Position numbers and translations under genes: made by a program
The notes under the pieces: generated by a model
Told to the model about the DNA's origin: nothing
The model's input: only the letters and a program-made list of their open reading frames with translations
The model's database searches: none
Origin: Rufibacter glacialis
GTDB lineage: Bacteria; Bacteroidota; Bacteroidia; Cytophagales; Hymenobacteraceae
NCBI RefSeq assembly: GCF_008271745.1
Contig: NZ_VKKZ01000022.1
Coordinates: 310,001-374,000 of the forward strand
DNA length: 64,000 bases
Direction: 5' to 3'
In this document: one piece after another, positions 17,749 to 26,820 of the stretch
Layout of the letters: each line of letters begins with the position of its first letter
Numbering within the stretch: the first letter of the stretch is position 1

Positions 17749-19044
17749 ATGAGGTATCGTATTCCTTTCGGGGTAGAAAATAAGGTAAGGAAGGTTGGCC
17801 TACTGCTGGGGCTGGCCGTGCTGGTTGCCTGCCAGAAGCCTGGCAGCAACGTCGCCCCTGGTATTTCCCCGCTGGGGGGAAAGCAAGGCCAGGCGGCGGT
17901 CCGCCCGAAGACCCCTATCATGGGTTGGGCCAGCTGGAATAATTTCAGGGCCAACATCTCCGAGGAGATCATCCGGTCGCAGGCTGATGCCATGGTGTCC
18001 ACTGGAATGAAGGCGGCCGGCTATTCCTACCTGAACATTGATGACGGCTTCTTTGGGGGCCGCGATGCGGAAGGAAACTTACTGGCCCATCCCACCCGGT
18101 TTCCGGGGGGAATGAAGGCCCTGAGCCGGTACATCCATTCCAAAGGCCTTAAGGCGGGAATCTACTCTGACGCCGGCATCAACACCTGCGCTTCTTACTG
18201 GGACAAAGATACCGTGGGGGTAGGCATGGGGCTGTACGGCCACGAAGAGCAGGACCTGCGGCTGATGCTACAGGAGTGGGACTATGACTTTATCAAAGTT
18301 GACTGGTGCGGTGGCGACTGGCTGGGGCTGGACGAGCAGACCCGGTATACCCACATTGGGCAACTGATAAGGCAAATCAAACCGGAGGCCGTGTACAATG
18401 TGTGCCGCTGGAAGTTTCCGGGTACCTGGGTGGTGCCCCTGGCAGATTCCTGGCGCATTTCCGGGGACATAGACAACACCTTCGCCTCCGTGATGCATAT
18501 TGTGGATCTCAACGCCAACCTCTGGAAACACTCCTCCCCGGGCCATGTCAATGATATGGACATGCTGCAGGTGGGCCGGGGTATGAGCTATGAGGAAGAT
18601 AAGACCCACTTTACCATGTGGTGCATGATGAACTCGCCCTTGCTGGCCGGAAATGATTTGCGCCGAATGACTCCGCAGACCATCAGTATCTTGACCAATA
18701 AGGAGCTGATTGCCTTAAACCAAGACAAATTGGGGTACCAAGCCCGGCGCCTGCAAGACCAGGGAGAGCTGGAAGTATGGGCCAAGCCCCTCCGCTCCAC
18801 CATGAGCGGCCAGGTGGCGGTGGCGCTGCTTAACAGGTCGGCACAGAAAGCTACCATGGCGCTCCAGCCAAATTCGGTGGGGCTGGAGGCGGCCAGAGGC
18901 TATACCATCCGCAACCTGTGGGAGAAGAAAGAGTTGCCGCTTTCCACCAGCAAGAAGATGAGCTTTGAAATTCCGGCGCACGGCGTGGTAGTGCTGAAGG
19001 TAACGGGTACCGCCCGGCCTTTCAATGTCTTTCAATACAAATAA
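17749..19044 (+). CDS. GH27 alpha-galactosidase, lipoprotein
   Basis: GH27 retaining alpha-galactosidases (and alpha-N-acetylgalactosaminidases) remove terminal alpha-Gal, for example Gal-alpha-1,3-Gal on complex glycans. The 431-residue protein has a lipobox ending in VLVAC (Cys28). GWASWNNFRANIS (59-71), YLNIDDGFF (94-102), FIKVDWCGGD (181-190; Asp185 nucleophile) and SWRISGDIDNT (234-244; Asp240 acid/base) follow the family pattern, as does GHVNDMDMLQVG later. A C-terminal beta-sandwich of about 85 residues closes it. It lies only 50 bp before the PNGase gene, so the two are probably one transcript. Gal rather than GalNAc specificity is inferred. Confidence 0.88.
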   Translation: MRYRIPFGVENKVRKVGLLLGLAVLVACQKPGSNVAPGISPLGGKQGQAAVRPKTPIMGWASWNNFRANISEEIIRSQADAMVSTGMKAAGYSYLNIDDGFFGGRDAEGNLLAHPTRFPGGMKALSRYIHSKGLKAGIYSDAGINTCASYWDKDTVGVGMGLYGHEEQDLRLMLQEWDYDFIKVDWCGGDWLGLDEQTRYTHIGQLIRQIKPEAVYNVCRWKFPGTWVVPLADSWRISGDIDNTFASVMHIVDLNANLWKHSSPGHVNDMDMLQVGRGMSYEEDKTHFTMWCMMNSPLLAGNDLRRMTPQTISILTNKELIALNQDKLGYQARRLQDQGELEVWAKPLRSTMSGQVAVALLNRSAQKATMALQPNSVGLEAARGYTIRNLWEKKELPLSTSKKMSFEIPAHGVVVLKVTGTARPFNVFQYK

Positions 19045-19094
19045 CCATCGCCTTACCCGCCGCTTACCTTTTTAAACACCTATTACTGCCCTTT

Positions 19095-21032
19095 ATGACC
19101 AAGAAACCTTACTTAAAGAAACATTTTTTCGGCCTGCTGGCTTTGTTACTGCTTTTTGCCTTGGACGGGCGCGCTTCTGATACATTGCGGGTGACCACCC
19201 ACCAAAAGGTGACCGTGGTCACTGACCCCAGCAAGGGCACCAAGCATCATAAAGCCTGGGGCGTGTTCCCGAAGGTGAAAGAAGACATCCGCAGCATAAA
19301 ATTGAAAGTACGCATGGGCTGCCCTGATAACATGCGCTGCGCCGACTGGGACTACAAAGACCATATCACCATCCGGAGGACCGGCGGGGTGAAAGGCGCC
19401 TCCCTGGATTATGAGGTTGCCCGCATGCTCACGCCCTATGGCGGGGCCTTCGCCAAAGACTGGCAGTTTAACTGGGAAGTGGACGTGACAGATTTCAGCC
19501 TGCTCCTGCGTGATAGCGTGGAGATAGACTATGAACACACCGGTTGGGAGCCTAACGAAGACCGCGGCTGGAGCGTGACTCTGGAGTTTGAGATCATCAA
19601 AGGGAAACCCGCCCGGCAGCCCATTGCCATCCAGAAGATCTATGACGGTGCCTACCGGTACGGCGACAGCGCCAAAGACATTGAGACCCTCTTGAAGCCT
19701 GTTTCTTTCCAGGCGAACCCGCAAGCTTCCATGGCCCGCCTGCGGGTGGTGCAGACCGGACATGGTATGGACAAACCAGACAACTGCGCCGAGTTCTGCA
19801 ATAAATACCGCGAGATCTGGTATGACGGGAAAATGATTGACAAGCGCGACATCTGGAAAAAGTGCGGCGACAACCCTTTATATCCTCAGGCCGGCACCTG
19901 GGTGTACGACAGAGCCAACTGGTGCCCTGGTGACCTCATGCAGCCGGACCTCTATGACCTGGCGGTAAAGCCGGGTGGGCAGCATTCCGTGGACATCAAC
20001 ATGCAGCCCTATGTCTCCTCTAACCCCAGCGCTGACGAATTCATCACAGCCTATCTGATTCAGTACAAAGCGCCAGAAGCCAAGCATGACGTAGCCCTGG
20101 TAGACGTGATGGTTCCTTCCTCCAAAGACGCCTACCGGCGGCTGAACCCCGCTGGCGCCCAGCCGCAAATCCTGATCAAAAACCTGGGGGCTGAGCCCTT
20201 GCGGGAGGTGAAGGTACGGTACGGCACCAAGGGCTTCCCCCGGAAAGAATATACCTGGAAGGGCGAATTGGCCCCGGCCGCCGAGCAACACTTGGTATTA
20301 CCCGGCCTCCTGCACGGTCAGGGAGAGAAAAATGAGTTCGAGGTAGAACTCCTGAAACCGAATGGGAAAAAGGACAAATACACGGCAGATAACAAGATGA
20401 GCAGCAGGTTTACGGCCGTGCCCGGCCAGGATAGCGTGCTGATCGTGTACCTGATGACCAACCGCCAACCCGAGCAAACCAGCTATTCTGTTAAAAACGC
20501 AGCCGGAAAAGTAGTGAAGGAACGGGCGGCCGGTACGCTCAAAGCCAACACCCTCTACCGTGACACCCTGTATTTAGATAAAGGAACCTACACCTTCAGC
20601 CTCCTGGACGCCAAAGGCGATGGACTGGAGTTCTGGGCCAACCCCAGAGGCGGTCGCGGCAAGGCCCGGTTGCTCAACCAGCAAGGCGCCATGCTCCAGG
20701 ACTTTGAATCAGACTTTGGATCTTCTGTGCAGTACTCCTTTACGGTAGGTGGCCCAAAGGCGCCCGTAGCGGACCTTAGTTCTTTTGGCCTGTACCCCAC
20801 GCGCACCAATGACAGCACTACCTTTGATTACTACGCCAACTCGCCCCAGGATGTGCTGGTGCAGATTGTCACTGATCCGGGCAACGTGGTGGTACACGAG
20901 CAAACCTATAAACAGATCAGGGAAGGGATCTTCACCTATGACCTAAGCCACCACCCCAAAGGAAGGTTTTACCTTAAGGTCTTGATTGGCGGCGAAGAGA
21001 AATTCAAAAAGCGCATCAGGCTGAAGGAGTAA
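19095..21032 (+). CDS. PNGase F-like peptide-N-glycosidase with type IX sorting tail
   Basis: PNGase F cleaves the amide between Asn and the first GlcNAc, releasing whole N-glycans. Residues 1-28 form a Sec signal. The two eight-stranded sandwich domains carry NMRCADWDYKDH (79-90; Asp84 aligns with the catalytic Asp of the Elizabethkingia enzyme), VVQTGHG and NCAEFC (229-234; Glu232 aligns with the second acidic residue). After a linker, a pre-peptidase-like sandwich (about 455-555) precedes an 80-residue C-terminal domain beginning FGLYPTRTNDSTTF and ending KFKKRIRLKE, the pattern of a type A type IX secretion signal. At 645 residues it is about twice the classic enzyme. Export to the surface would place the first cutting step outside the cell. 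A strong terminator follows. Confidence 0.9.
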   Translation: MTKKPYLKKHFFGLLALLLLFALDGRASDTLRVTTHQKVTVVTDPSKGTKHHKAWGVFPKVKEDIRSIKLKVRMGCPDNMRCADWDYKDHITIRRTGGVKGASLDYEVARMLTPYGGAFAKDWQFNWEVDVTDFSLLLRDSVEIDYEHTGWEPNEDRGWSVTLEFEIIKGKPARQPIAIQKIYDGAYRYGDSAKDIETLLKPVSFQANPQASMARLRVVQTGHGMDKPDNCAEFCNKYREIWYDGKMIDKRDIWKKCGDNPLYPQAGTWVYDRANWCPGDLMQPDLYDLAVKPGGQHSVDINMQPYVSSNPSADEFITAYLIQYKAPEAKHDVALVDVMVPSSKDAYRRLNPAGAQPQILIKNLGAEPLREVKVRYGTKGFPRKEYTWKGELAPAAEQHLVLPGLLHGQGEKNEFEVELLKPNGKKDKYTADNKMSSRFTAVPGQDSVLIVYLMTNRQPEQTSYSVKNAAGKVVKERAAGTLKANTLYRDTLYLDKGTYTFSLLDAKGDGLEFWANPRGGRGKARLLNQQGAMLQDFESDFGSSVQYSFTVGGPKAPVADLSSFGLYPTRTNDSTTFDYYANSPQDVLVQIVTDPGNVVVHEQTYKQIREGIFTYDLSHHPKGRFYLKVLIGGEEKFKKRIRLKE

Positions 21033-21788
21033 GATCCTGTAAAAAAGACTAGGCACCAACCGGCTGCTGTTACCTGATTCCCAGGTGGCAGCAGCCGGTT
21101 GACGTTTCCAAGGAATTTTTAGATGAATAGGCCAAAAGAATGCCTTATCCATTTTAGGAGCCGGTTGACTGAAAATCCCGTAATCCAGTACACAAAAGTC
21201 TGTTCTTGTTGGCTAGTCCTGTTCCTGCATTGGGGAAGGAATTTTATAGGGGAAAAGTACTTAAGGAAGTAGACGTCAACGTCGCCGGGCTCTTTAGAGG
21301 CTATTTTCGCAAAGAAGGGGTAAAACATAGATATACTATTTAAGGAGGTTAGGCACATAATCGTATGGGTGAGGCTGTGCCCTAGAGAAAGCCGAGTATT
21401 CCTGGCAAAGGATGAAATGCTCAGCAGTGCCCATGTAGGTGAAGGAGATTCTAAACCCAGGAGCTATTGTGGAAGCTAAGAAATAGTCCCGTTTCCCGGT
21501 ACATCAGAATATGAAAATGCCGGAGAAAGATGCCTCGCGTAGGTGTCCTCAAGAAGTATAGAACGGGTATATCCCTTAATTTCTTAAAACCGAGGCCTAA
21601 AGCTGCTTTCCGTAAAAAGCCACCTTTCCGCTGGAGGTGAAGACAATTACTGCCTTGGTAAAAGTGTCCTTTTTTTACAAGTGGACGGTAGTAATTAAAA
21701 AAATCAAAAAGTTTTTTTAATTATTTAAAACAAACACTACCTTGTTAACATAAATTTAATTTCAGGGGTAAACCAAGGCTTAAATTAG
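21033..21788. other. 756-bp gap before the ROK regulator
   Basis: Begins with the terminator at 21057-21101. The remainder is AT-rich, especially 21660-21780, which should contain the promoter of the ROK gene, but no box pair matched well enough to call. No gene or RNA was recognised. Confidence 0.45.
21057..21101 (+). terminator. Strong hairpin terminator after the PNGase gene
   Basis: CAACCGGCTGCTG (21057-21069) pairs perfectly with 21089-21101, and inside it ACCTG (21072-21076) pairs with CAGGT (21082-21086) after a 2-by-2 mismatch, giving an 18-bp stem. It is 24 bp after the stop codon and separates the left glycosidase run from the ROK/SusCD part. Confidence 0.8.
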
Positions 21789-23006
21789 ATGTTTGACAAG
21801 CAAACCGGTTATAAGAGGAGTGTCATCAAGTTCTTATATTTTACTAAGGAGCTCTCGTGTGCAGACCTAAGTAAACTTACCAAAAAGAGCCTTCCTCTGG
21901 TGACAAAGGTGCTGAATGAACTCATCGCAGAAGGGGCCGTGGTAGAGAATGGCTATGCGCACTCCACCGGAGGAAGAAGGCCCCAGATGTATTCCCTTAA
22001 AAAAGACCTGATGTTCGTGGTTTCTGTGGCCATGGATCAGTTAGTCACCAGGATTGCCCTTCTGGACATGCACAATACCTTAGTGGGTGAGGTGGAACAG
22101 ATTGACCTGCCCCTCACGGATAACCCCAACGCGTTGCCCCAACTGGCAGACTACATTGATTCTTTCATCACCCAAACAGGGGTAGATAAAGATAGTGTTG
22201 TTGGGATTGGTATTGGAATGCCTGGGTTTGTGGATGTGGAGAAAGGAGTCAACCACTCTTTCCTGAAGACAAGCCAAGGAAGTATTGTAAGCCACATTGA
22301 GGCTGTAGTAGGGCTTCCGGTGCTCATTGACAATGATTCCAGCCTGGTAGCCTTGGCCGAGCAGAAATTCGGCGTCGCCGTCAAAAAAAAGAACGTCATG
22401 GTGCTCTCCCTGGGGTGGGGCATTGGGCTAGGTATGATCCTGAATGGAGAATTGTTCAGAGGAGACAATGGCTTTGCGGGCGAATTCAGCCACATTCCCC
22501 TTTTCACCAACAATAAGATATGTAGTTGCGGCAAAAGCGGCTGCCTGGAAACAGAAGCCTCTTTGTTGGTGGTAGTTGAAAAAGCAACCCAAGGCATAAA
22601 GGAAGGCAAGGTCACGATCCTACAGAACCTGCCTACCGACAGTGTAGAGGAAGCCTCCAATATAATCATGGAAGCGGCTCAAAGAGGAGACCGCTTCGCC
22701 ATTGAGCTGTTCTATGAAATTGCCTATAATATAGGGCGAGGGATTGCCATTTTGATCCATTTACTTAACCCTAAATTGATTGTGCTAAGCGGAAGAGGTT
22801 CCCAGGCCGGGCGACTGTGGCTAGCTCCCATCCAGCAAGCCATTAATGAACATTGTATTCCTAATATCTCAGAGAATGTAGAGGTCAAGGTTTCTTCTTT
22901 GGGGCACCAAGCTGAAGTGATAGGTGCCGCAGCATTGGTGATGGAGAACTATGATAAGAGCAGGAGTAAAGGAGGGAAAAAAAGTGCTGTGCTACTGGCT
23001 CACTAA
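21789..23006 (+). CDS. ROK-family transcriptional regulator (NagC-like)
   Basis: The 405-residue protein joins a winged-helix DNA-binding N-terminus (about 1-75: DLSKLTKKSLPLVTKVLNEL, then the wing STGGRRPQ) to a ROK sugar-kinase-like domain. The domain has GIGIGMPGFVD, an IDNDSSLVALAEQKFG segment and the zinc-binding cluster CSCGKSGCLETEAS. ROK repressors such as NagC sense aminosugars or their phosphates. It stands 551 bp upstream of susC and in the same direction, behind its own terminator at 23062-23100, so it is a natural regulator of the SusCD part. A 7-bp inverted repeat at 23461-23481 is one possible target. The effector is inferred to be a HexNAc or N-glycan sugar. Confidence 0.88.
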   Translation: MFDKQTGYKRSVIKFLYFTKELSCADLSKLTKKSLPLVTKVLNELIAEGAVVENGYAHSTGGRRPQMYSLKKDLMFVVSVAMDQLVTRIALLDMHNTLVGEVEQIDLPLTDNPNALPQLADYIDSFITQTGVDKDSVVGIGIGMPGFVDVEKGVNHSFLKTSQGSIVSHIEAVVGLPVLIDNDSSLVALAEQKFGVAVKKKNVMVLSLGWGIGLGMILNGELFRGDNGFAGEFSHIPLFTNNKICSCGKSGCLETEASLLVVVEKATQGIKEGKVTILQNLPTDSVEEASNIIMEAAQRGDRFAIELFYEIAYNIGRGIAILIHLLNPKLIVLSGRGSQAGRLWLAPIQQAINEHCIPNISENVEVKVSSLGHQAEVIGAAALVMENYDKSRSKGGKKSAVLLAH

Positions 23007-23061
23007 CAAAAAAGAAGGTAAGACTTCTAAAGAAGTTAAGATTTCAAGCCGACTGACGTCT

Positions 23062-23100
23062 ACCTCCCTTTCAGAAAAGTAGGCTTTCTGAAAGGGAGGT
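23062..23100 (+). terminator. Hairpin terminator after the ROK gene
   Basis: A perfect 16-bp stem, ACCTCCCTTTCAGAAA (23062-23077) with 23085-23100, and a 7-nt loop, 55 bp after the ROK stop codon. Confidence 0.75.
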
Positions 23101-23310
23101 TAGGAAATGGAGAAGATGCTTGCTGGGTAGAAGCCGGCAGGATTTGGTGGCAGTTTTTCTCTTGTTTGGAAGAAGTGATGGAAAGCTCACAATGTAACCT
23201 GCCATCCTTGGACCAGGATTCTGATATAACTCAATGCATTCATTGTATTGTCAAATAATACGAGCATTTGACAAAAAATACTTAAGTAGGCAGGTTTTTT
23301 AGGTTAAAAG

Positions 23311-23328
23311 AGTGTGTACGAACACACT
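23311..23328. promoter_or_regulatory. Central-CG palindrome upstream of susC
   Basis: AGTGTGT-ACGA-ACACACT is an 18-bp near-perfect palindrome centred on CG, the shape of LacI-family operators. Its core GTGTACGAACAC differs by one base from the site at 7173-7184. It lies 229 bp before the susC start codon. Confidence 0.6.
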
Positions 23329-23460
23329 AATTAACTCATTAATTAAATTTATTTTTATCAAACTATTATTTATGATCTAAAATACCTACCTTATTGATGT
23401 TATAGTTGCGTGGACGGACAATATTTTCAATAAGGTAACTTGTTTTATAAGTATCTACTT

Positions 23461-23481
23461 GACACTTCCAAAAAAAGTGTC
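23461..23481. promoter_or_regulatory. 7-bp inverted repeat in the susC leader region
   Basis: GACACTT (23461-23467) and AAGTGTC (23475-23481) flank a 7-bp A-rich centre. It could be an operator or a leader hairpin. The words AAAGTGTCC recur upstream of the ROK gene near 21664, hinting at ROK autoregulation. Confidence 0.4.
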
Positions 23482-23557
23482 CGCGATACTGTTATGCGAA
23501 AAATTACTTTCTGTATTGTTTGAGTGTCATTTTAACTAATTATAAACCAATTCCTGT

Positions 23558-26500
23558 ATGAAAAACAATTACAAACTACCCATTCTGTTGCTATTAGCGG
23601 GCTCTATGAGCGTGCCCGTTAACGGCCAGATGTTGGCTGATCTCAGGAAGAAGAGTCCTGGGGTAGGAGCCGCCCAAAACTTAGGCACTAATTCAACTGC
23701 TTTCCAACAATCCACACCGGTGGAAGGGAAAGTTACTTCCGCTAACGGGGAGCCGCTGGCCGGAGTAACGGTTATGGTAAAAGGCACTACCACCGCTGTT
23801 TCTACGGGCATTGACGGAACTTTTAAGATAAATGCACCCGCAGGCGGTACCCTTGTCTTTACCTTTATAGGGTTCCAGAGGCAAGAAGTAGCAGCGGCAG
23901 GCAAGGCCAACATCACTGTCACCTTGCAGGAAGATTCAGAAGCGCTGGATGAGATTGTGATTGTAGGCTTTGGTACCCAGAAGAAAGCCAACCTGACGGG
24001 TGCAGTTTCTACTATTGATGCCAAAGCGCTTGAATCTAGGCCTGTCCAAAATGTAAGCCAGGCCCTGCAAGGCCTTATACCGGGTCTTAATTTGCAAACA
24101 GCAGGCTTAGGAGGAGAATTAAACCAAAACCTAAATTTCAATATAAGAGGGGTTGGACAAGTAGGTACTTCCACCAGTTCAATGCCTTTGGTATTGATTG
24201 ATGGCATGGAAGGAGTTTTAAATGCCATTAATCCGCAGGACATAGAATCTATTACAGTTCTTAAAGATGCGGCAGCTTCCTCCATTTATGGGTCTCGGGC
24301 TCCTTTTGGGGTTATTTTAGTGACCACTAAGAAAGGCAAGGCAGGAAAAACTACGGTTAATTATAACAATAATTTCCGAGCTACCAGCCCTATTGGGTTA
24401 CCTACTATGTTGGACTCCCATACGTTTGCACTTTACTGGAATGAAGCCGCCGCGAATGATGGGGAAGGGCCTAAGTTCAGCCAAGCCGTGCTAGACCGAA
24501 TAGTGCAGTTCCAAAAAGGGGAAATCAAGGATGCGACTGTTCCCAATGCCAACGGGAGGTATGAGTATTATACCGGTTCAAACGCCAATACTGATTGGTT
24601 TAAAGAGCAATACAAAAAGTATGCTTTTTCCCAAGACCATGCCATCAGTCTGAACGGGGGCTCTGAAAATACCCAGTTCTATGCTTCCTTGGGTTATCTA
24701 AACCAGGGAGGGTTGTCTAAGTTTTCTGGTGATGGATTCCAACGTTATACCGCCACTGGTAAAATAAGCACTACCGTTAGTAAATATGCGAAGTTGGTTT
24801 ACACTTCTAGGTACGTGCGGGAAGATTTCTCCAGAGCCTCGCATATGAATGATTTGTATTACCATAACATTGCCCGTCGCTGGCCTACCATCCCTGTCAA
24901 AGATCCTAATGGACATTATTCAGACCCTAGTGAAATCGCACAGTTGTTAGATGGGGGCCAAACCAAGGACCAGCGGGATAATGTTGTCCAGCAGGGCCAG
25001 ATTACCATTACTCCTGTCAAAGGGTGGAATATCATTGCTGATCTTAATTACCGTATTACTAATTATAATCTCCATAGTGATATTACTCCCGCCTATGCTT
25101 ATGATGCCAATCAGAACCCTTATGCGTTAGCAGTTGGGTATAATCCAGCCGAGTATACTTCTGTTAATGAGTCTGTTAGAAAAGACAATTTTTTTGGGGC
25201 TAATCTTTATTCCAACTATGAGTTCAAAGTAAAGGACAGCCACAATTTCAAAGTGTTAGGTGGGTTTAATACTGAACTTTTAAAGTTCCGTACCTTGGCA
25301 GGCTTCCGCACTGGCCTTATCACTGCTGAACTTCCCACTATCAATACGGCTATGGGTGACAGCAGGGTTTCCGATGGGCAGTACGGCCACTGGTCTACTG
25401 CTGGTTTCTTTGCTAGGTTGAACTATGATTACAAGGGACGGTACCTCTTGGAAGTAAATGGCCGCTATGATGGTACTTCCCGGTATATAAGAGAAAAGCG
25501 GTGGAATGTATTCCCATCGGTCTCTGCGGGCTGGAATATTGCGGAAGAGAGCTTCTGGGCGTTTGATAAGATCCAGGTATTAAAGTTTAGAGCCTCTTAT
25601 GGTGAATTAGGGAACCAGAATACTAATAATCTTCATCCTTTCTTCGCCACCCTTCCTGTTTTCTCAAATAATGGAACCTGGTTGGTAAATGGGATAAGGC
25701 CAAATACAGCTAATTCTCCTGGCTTGATTAGTGAGTTTCTTTCCTGGGAAAGGATAACCACTATGAACGTAGGGTTTGATTTAGGGGCCTTCAATAATAA
25801 ACTGGCTCTAAACCTTGATTTCTACAAGCGTAAGACCCTTGACATGGTAGGGCCAGTGCCGGACCTGCCAGCAACTCTTGGCGCCCAAGTGCCATTCTAC
25901 AATAACTCTGATATGGAGTCAAGAGGATTTGAAATTGAAGCCAAATGGCAGGATCGTATTGGGCAGCTAGGGTATAGTGTTCGTGCGGTACTCTCTGATG
26001 ACCAACAAAGAGTAACTAAATATCTTAACGTTACCGGGGATGTTAATAATTGGTATAATGGAAGAAAAGTAGGCGAGATATGGGGATATACCACTGTGGG
26101 AATAGCCAAGACTAAAGAAGAGATGGAGGCCCACCTGGCTACTACAAGCCAAAGTTTATTAGGAGGCAACTGGGGAGCAGGTGATATCATGTATGCTGAT
26201 TTAAATAAAGACGGCAAAGTGAATGGGGGGGCCTTCACCTTAACTGACAAAGGAGACCGTTCTATCATTGGGAACAGCAGCCCTAGGTATAGATTCAGTC
26301 TGGACCTAACTAGTGACTGGAAAGGATTTGACATGAGAATTTTACTTCAAGGCGTAGGTAAAAGAGATTACATGCCAAATGGTCCCTATTTCTGGGGTGC
26401 CTCAGGAGGAATGTGGCAATCTGCCGGTTTTGCAGAGCACATGGATTTCTTCCGTGATGAAAATTCTGGAATGGTGAAGGCAGGTAAAGCTGAGGTAAAC

Positions 26501-26809
26501 CTTGATTCTTATTTCCCTAAACCCTATTTCAATACTGGTAAAAACCAACAGTCTCAAACACGTTATTTGCAAAATGCGGCTTACGTAAGACTAAAAAATG
26601 TGCAGATCGGATACACAATTCCTGAAAGATTCACCTCAGTGGCAAGAGTTTCCAGAATGCGTGTCTATTTGTCCGGCGAAAACCTGCTAACCTTTACTAA
26701 GTTGATTGATATTTTCGATCCGGAAACTGTAGCTCTCAGTGGCTGGAACGATGGGAAAACATACCCATTGGGAAAAGTCCTTTCTGGAGGCCTTAGTGTA
26801 ACCTTCTAA
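23558..26809 (+). CDS. susC: SusC/RagA-type TonB-dependent outer-membrane transporter
   Basis: The 1083-residue protein forms the outer-membrane barrel that imports glycan oligosaccharides with SusD. A Sec signal (LLLLAGSMSVPVNG) is followed by a carboxypeptidase-D-like regulatory sandwich (about 55-125, with VEGKVTSANGEPLAGVTV), a TonB-box-like DEIVIVGFG segment, the plug domain (ALQGLIPGLNLQ, then LVLIDGMEG and SITVLKDAAASSIYGSRAP), and a long barrel ending in SGGLSVTF. Length and order are standard. It is the only SusC of the window and precedes susD by 11 bp. Its DNA is visibly more AT-rich than the glycosidase genes on either side. The glycan carried is inferred from its neighbours. Confidence 0.93.
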   Translation: MKNNYKLPILLLLAGSMSVPVNGQMLADLRKKSPGVGAAQNLGTNSTAFQQSTPVEGKVTSANGEPLAGVTVMVKGTTTAVSTGIDGTFKINAPAGGTLVFTFIGFQRQEVAAAGKANITVTLQEDSEALDEIVIVGFGTQKKANLTGAVSTIDAKALESRPVQNVSQALQGLIPGLNLQTAGLGGELNQNLNFNIRGVGQVGTSTSSMPLVLIDGMEGVLNAINPQDIESITVLKDAAASSIYGSRAPFGVILVTTKKGKAGKTTVNYNNNFRATSPIGLPTMLDSHTFALYWNEAAANDGEGPKFSQAVLDRIVQFQKGEIKDATVPNANGRYEYYTGSNANTDWFKEQYKKYAFSQDHAISLNGGSENTQFYASLGYLNQGGLSKFSGDGFQRYTATGKISTTVSKYAKLVYTSRYVREDFSRASHMNDLYYHNIARRWPTIPVKDPNGHYSDPSEIAQLLDGGQTKDQRDNVVQQGQITITPVKGWNIIADLNYRITNYNLHSDITPAYAYDANQNPYALAVGYNPAEYTSVNESVRKDNFFGANLYSNYEFKVKDSHNFKVLGGFNTELLKFRTLAGFRTGLITAELPTINTAMGDSRVSDGQYGHWSTAGFFARLNYDYKGRYLLEVNGRYDGTSRYIREKRWNVFPSVSAGWNIAEESFWAFDKIQVLKFRASYGELGNQNTNNLHPFFATLPVFSNNGTWLVNGIRPNTANSPGLISEFLSWERITTMNVGFDLGAFNNKLALNLDFYKRKTLDMVGPVPDLPATLGAQVPFYNNSDMESRGFEIEAKWQDRIGQLGYSVRAVLSDDQQRVTKYLNVTGDVNNWYNGRKVGEIWGYTTVGIAKTKEEMEAHLATTSQSLLGGNWGAGDIMYADLNKDGKVNGGAFTLTDKGDRSIIGNSSPRYRFSLDLTSDWKGFDMRILLQGVGKRDYMPNGPYFWGASGGMWQSAGFAEHMDFFRDENSGMVKAGKAEVNLDSYFPKPYFNTGKNQQSQTRYLQNAAYVRLKNVQIGYTIPERFTSVARVSRMRVYLSGENLLTFTKLIDIFDPETVALSGWNDGKTYPLGKVLSGGLSVTF

Positions 26810-26820
26810 TTTGTCTTAAA

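Larger units (their letters stand above)
23007..23557. other. 551-bp regulatory region upstream of susC
   Basis: Contains the ROK terminator (23062-23100), the central-CG palindrome (23311-23328) and an inverted repeat (23461-23481). The sequence from 23330 to 23557 is strongly AT-rich. TATAGTTG at 23401-23408 differs by one base from the -7 box, but no -33 TTTG stands at the right distance, so no promoter is called. Confidence 0.5.

Noticed and set aside
23401..23408. TATAGTTG as the susC -7 promoter box
   Set aside because: One mismatch to TAnnTTTG and no TTTG about 19 bp upstream, so not strong enough to call.
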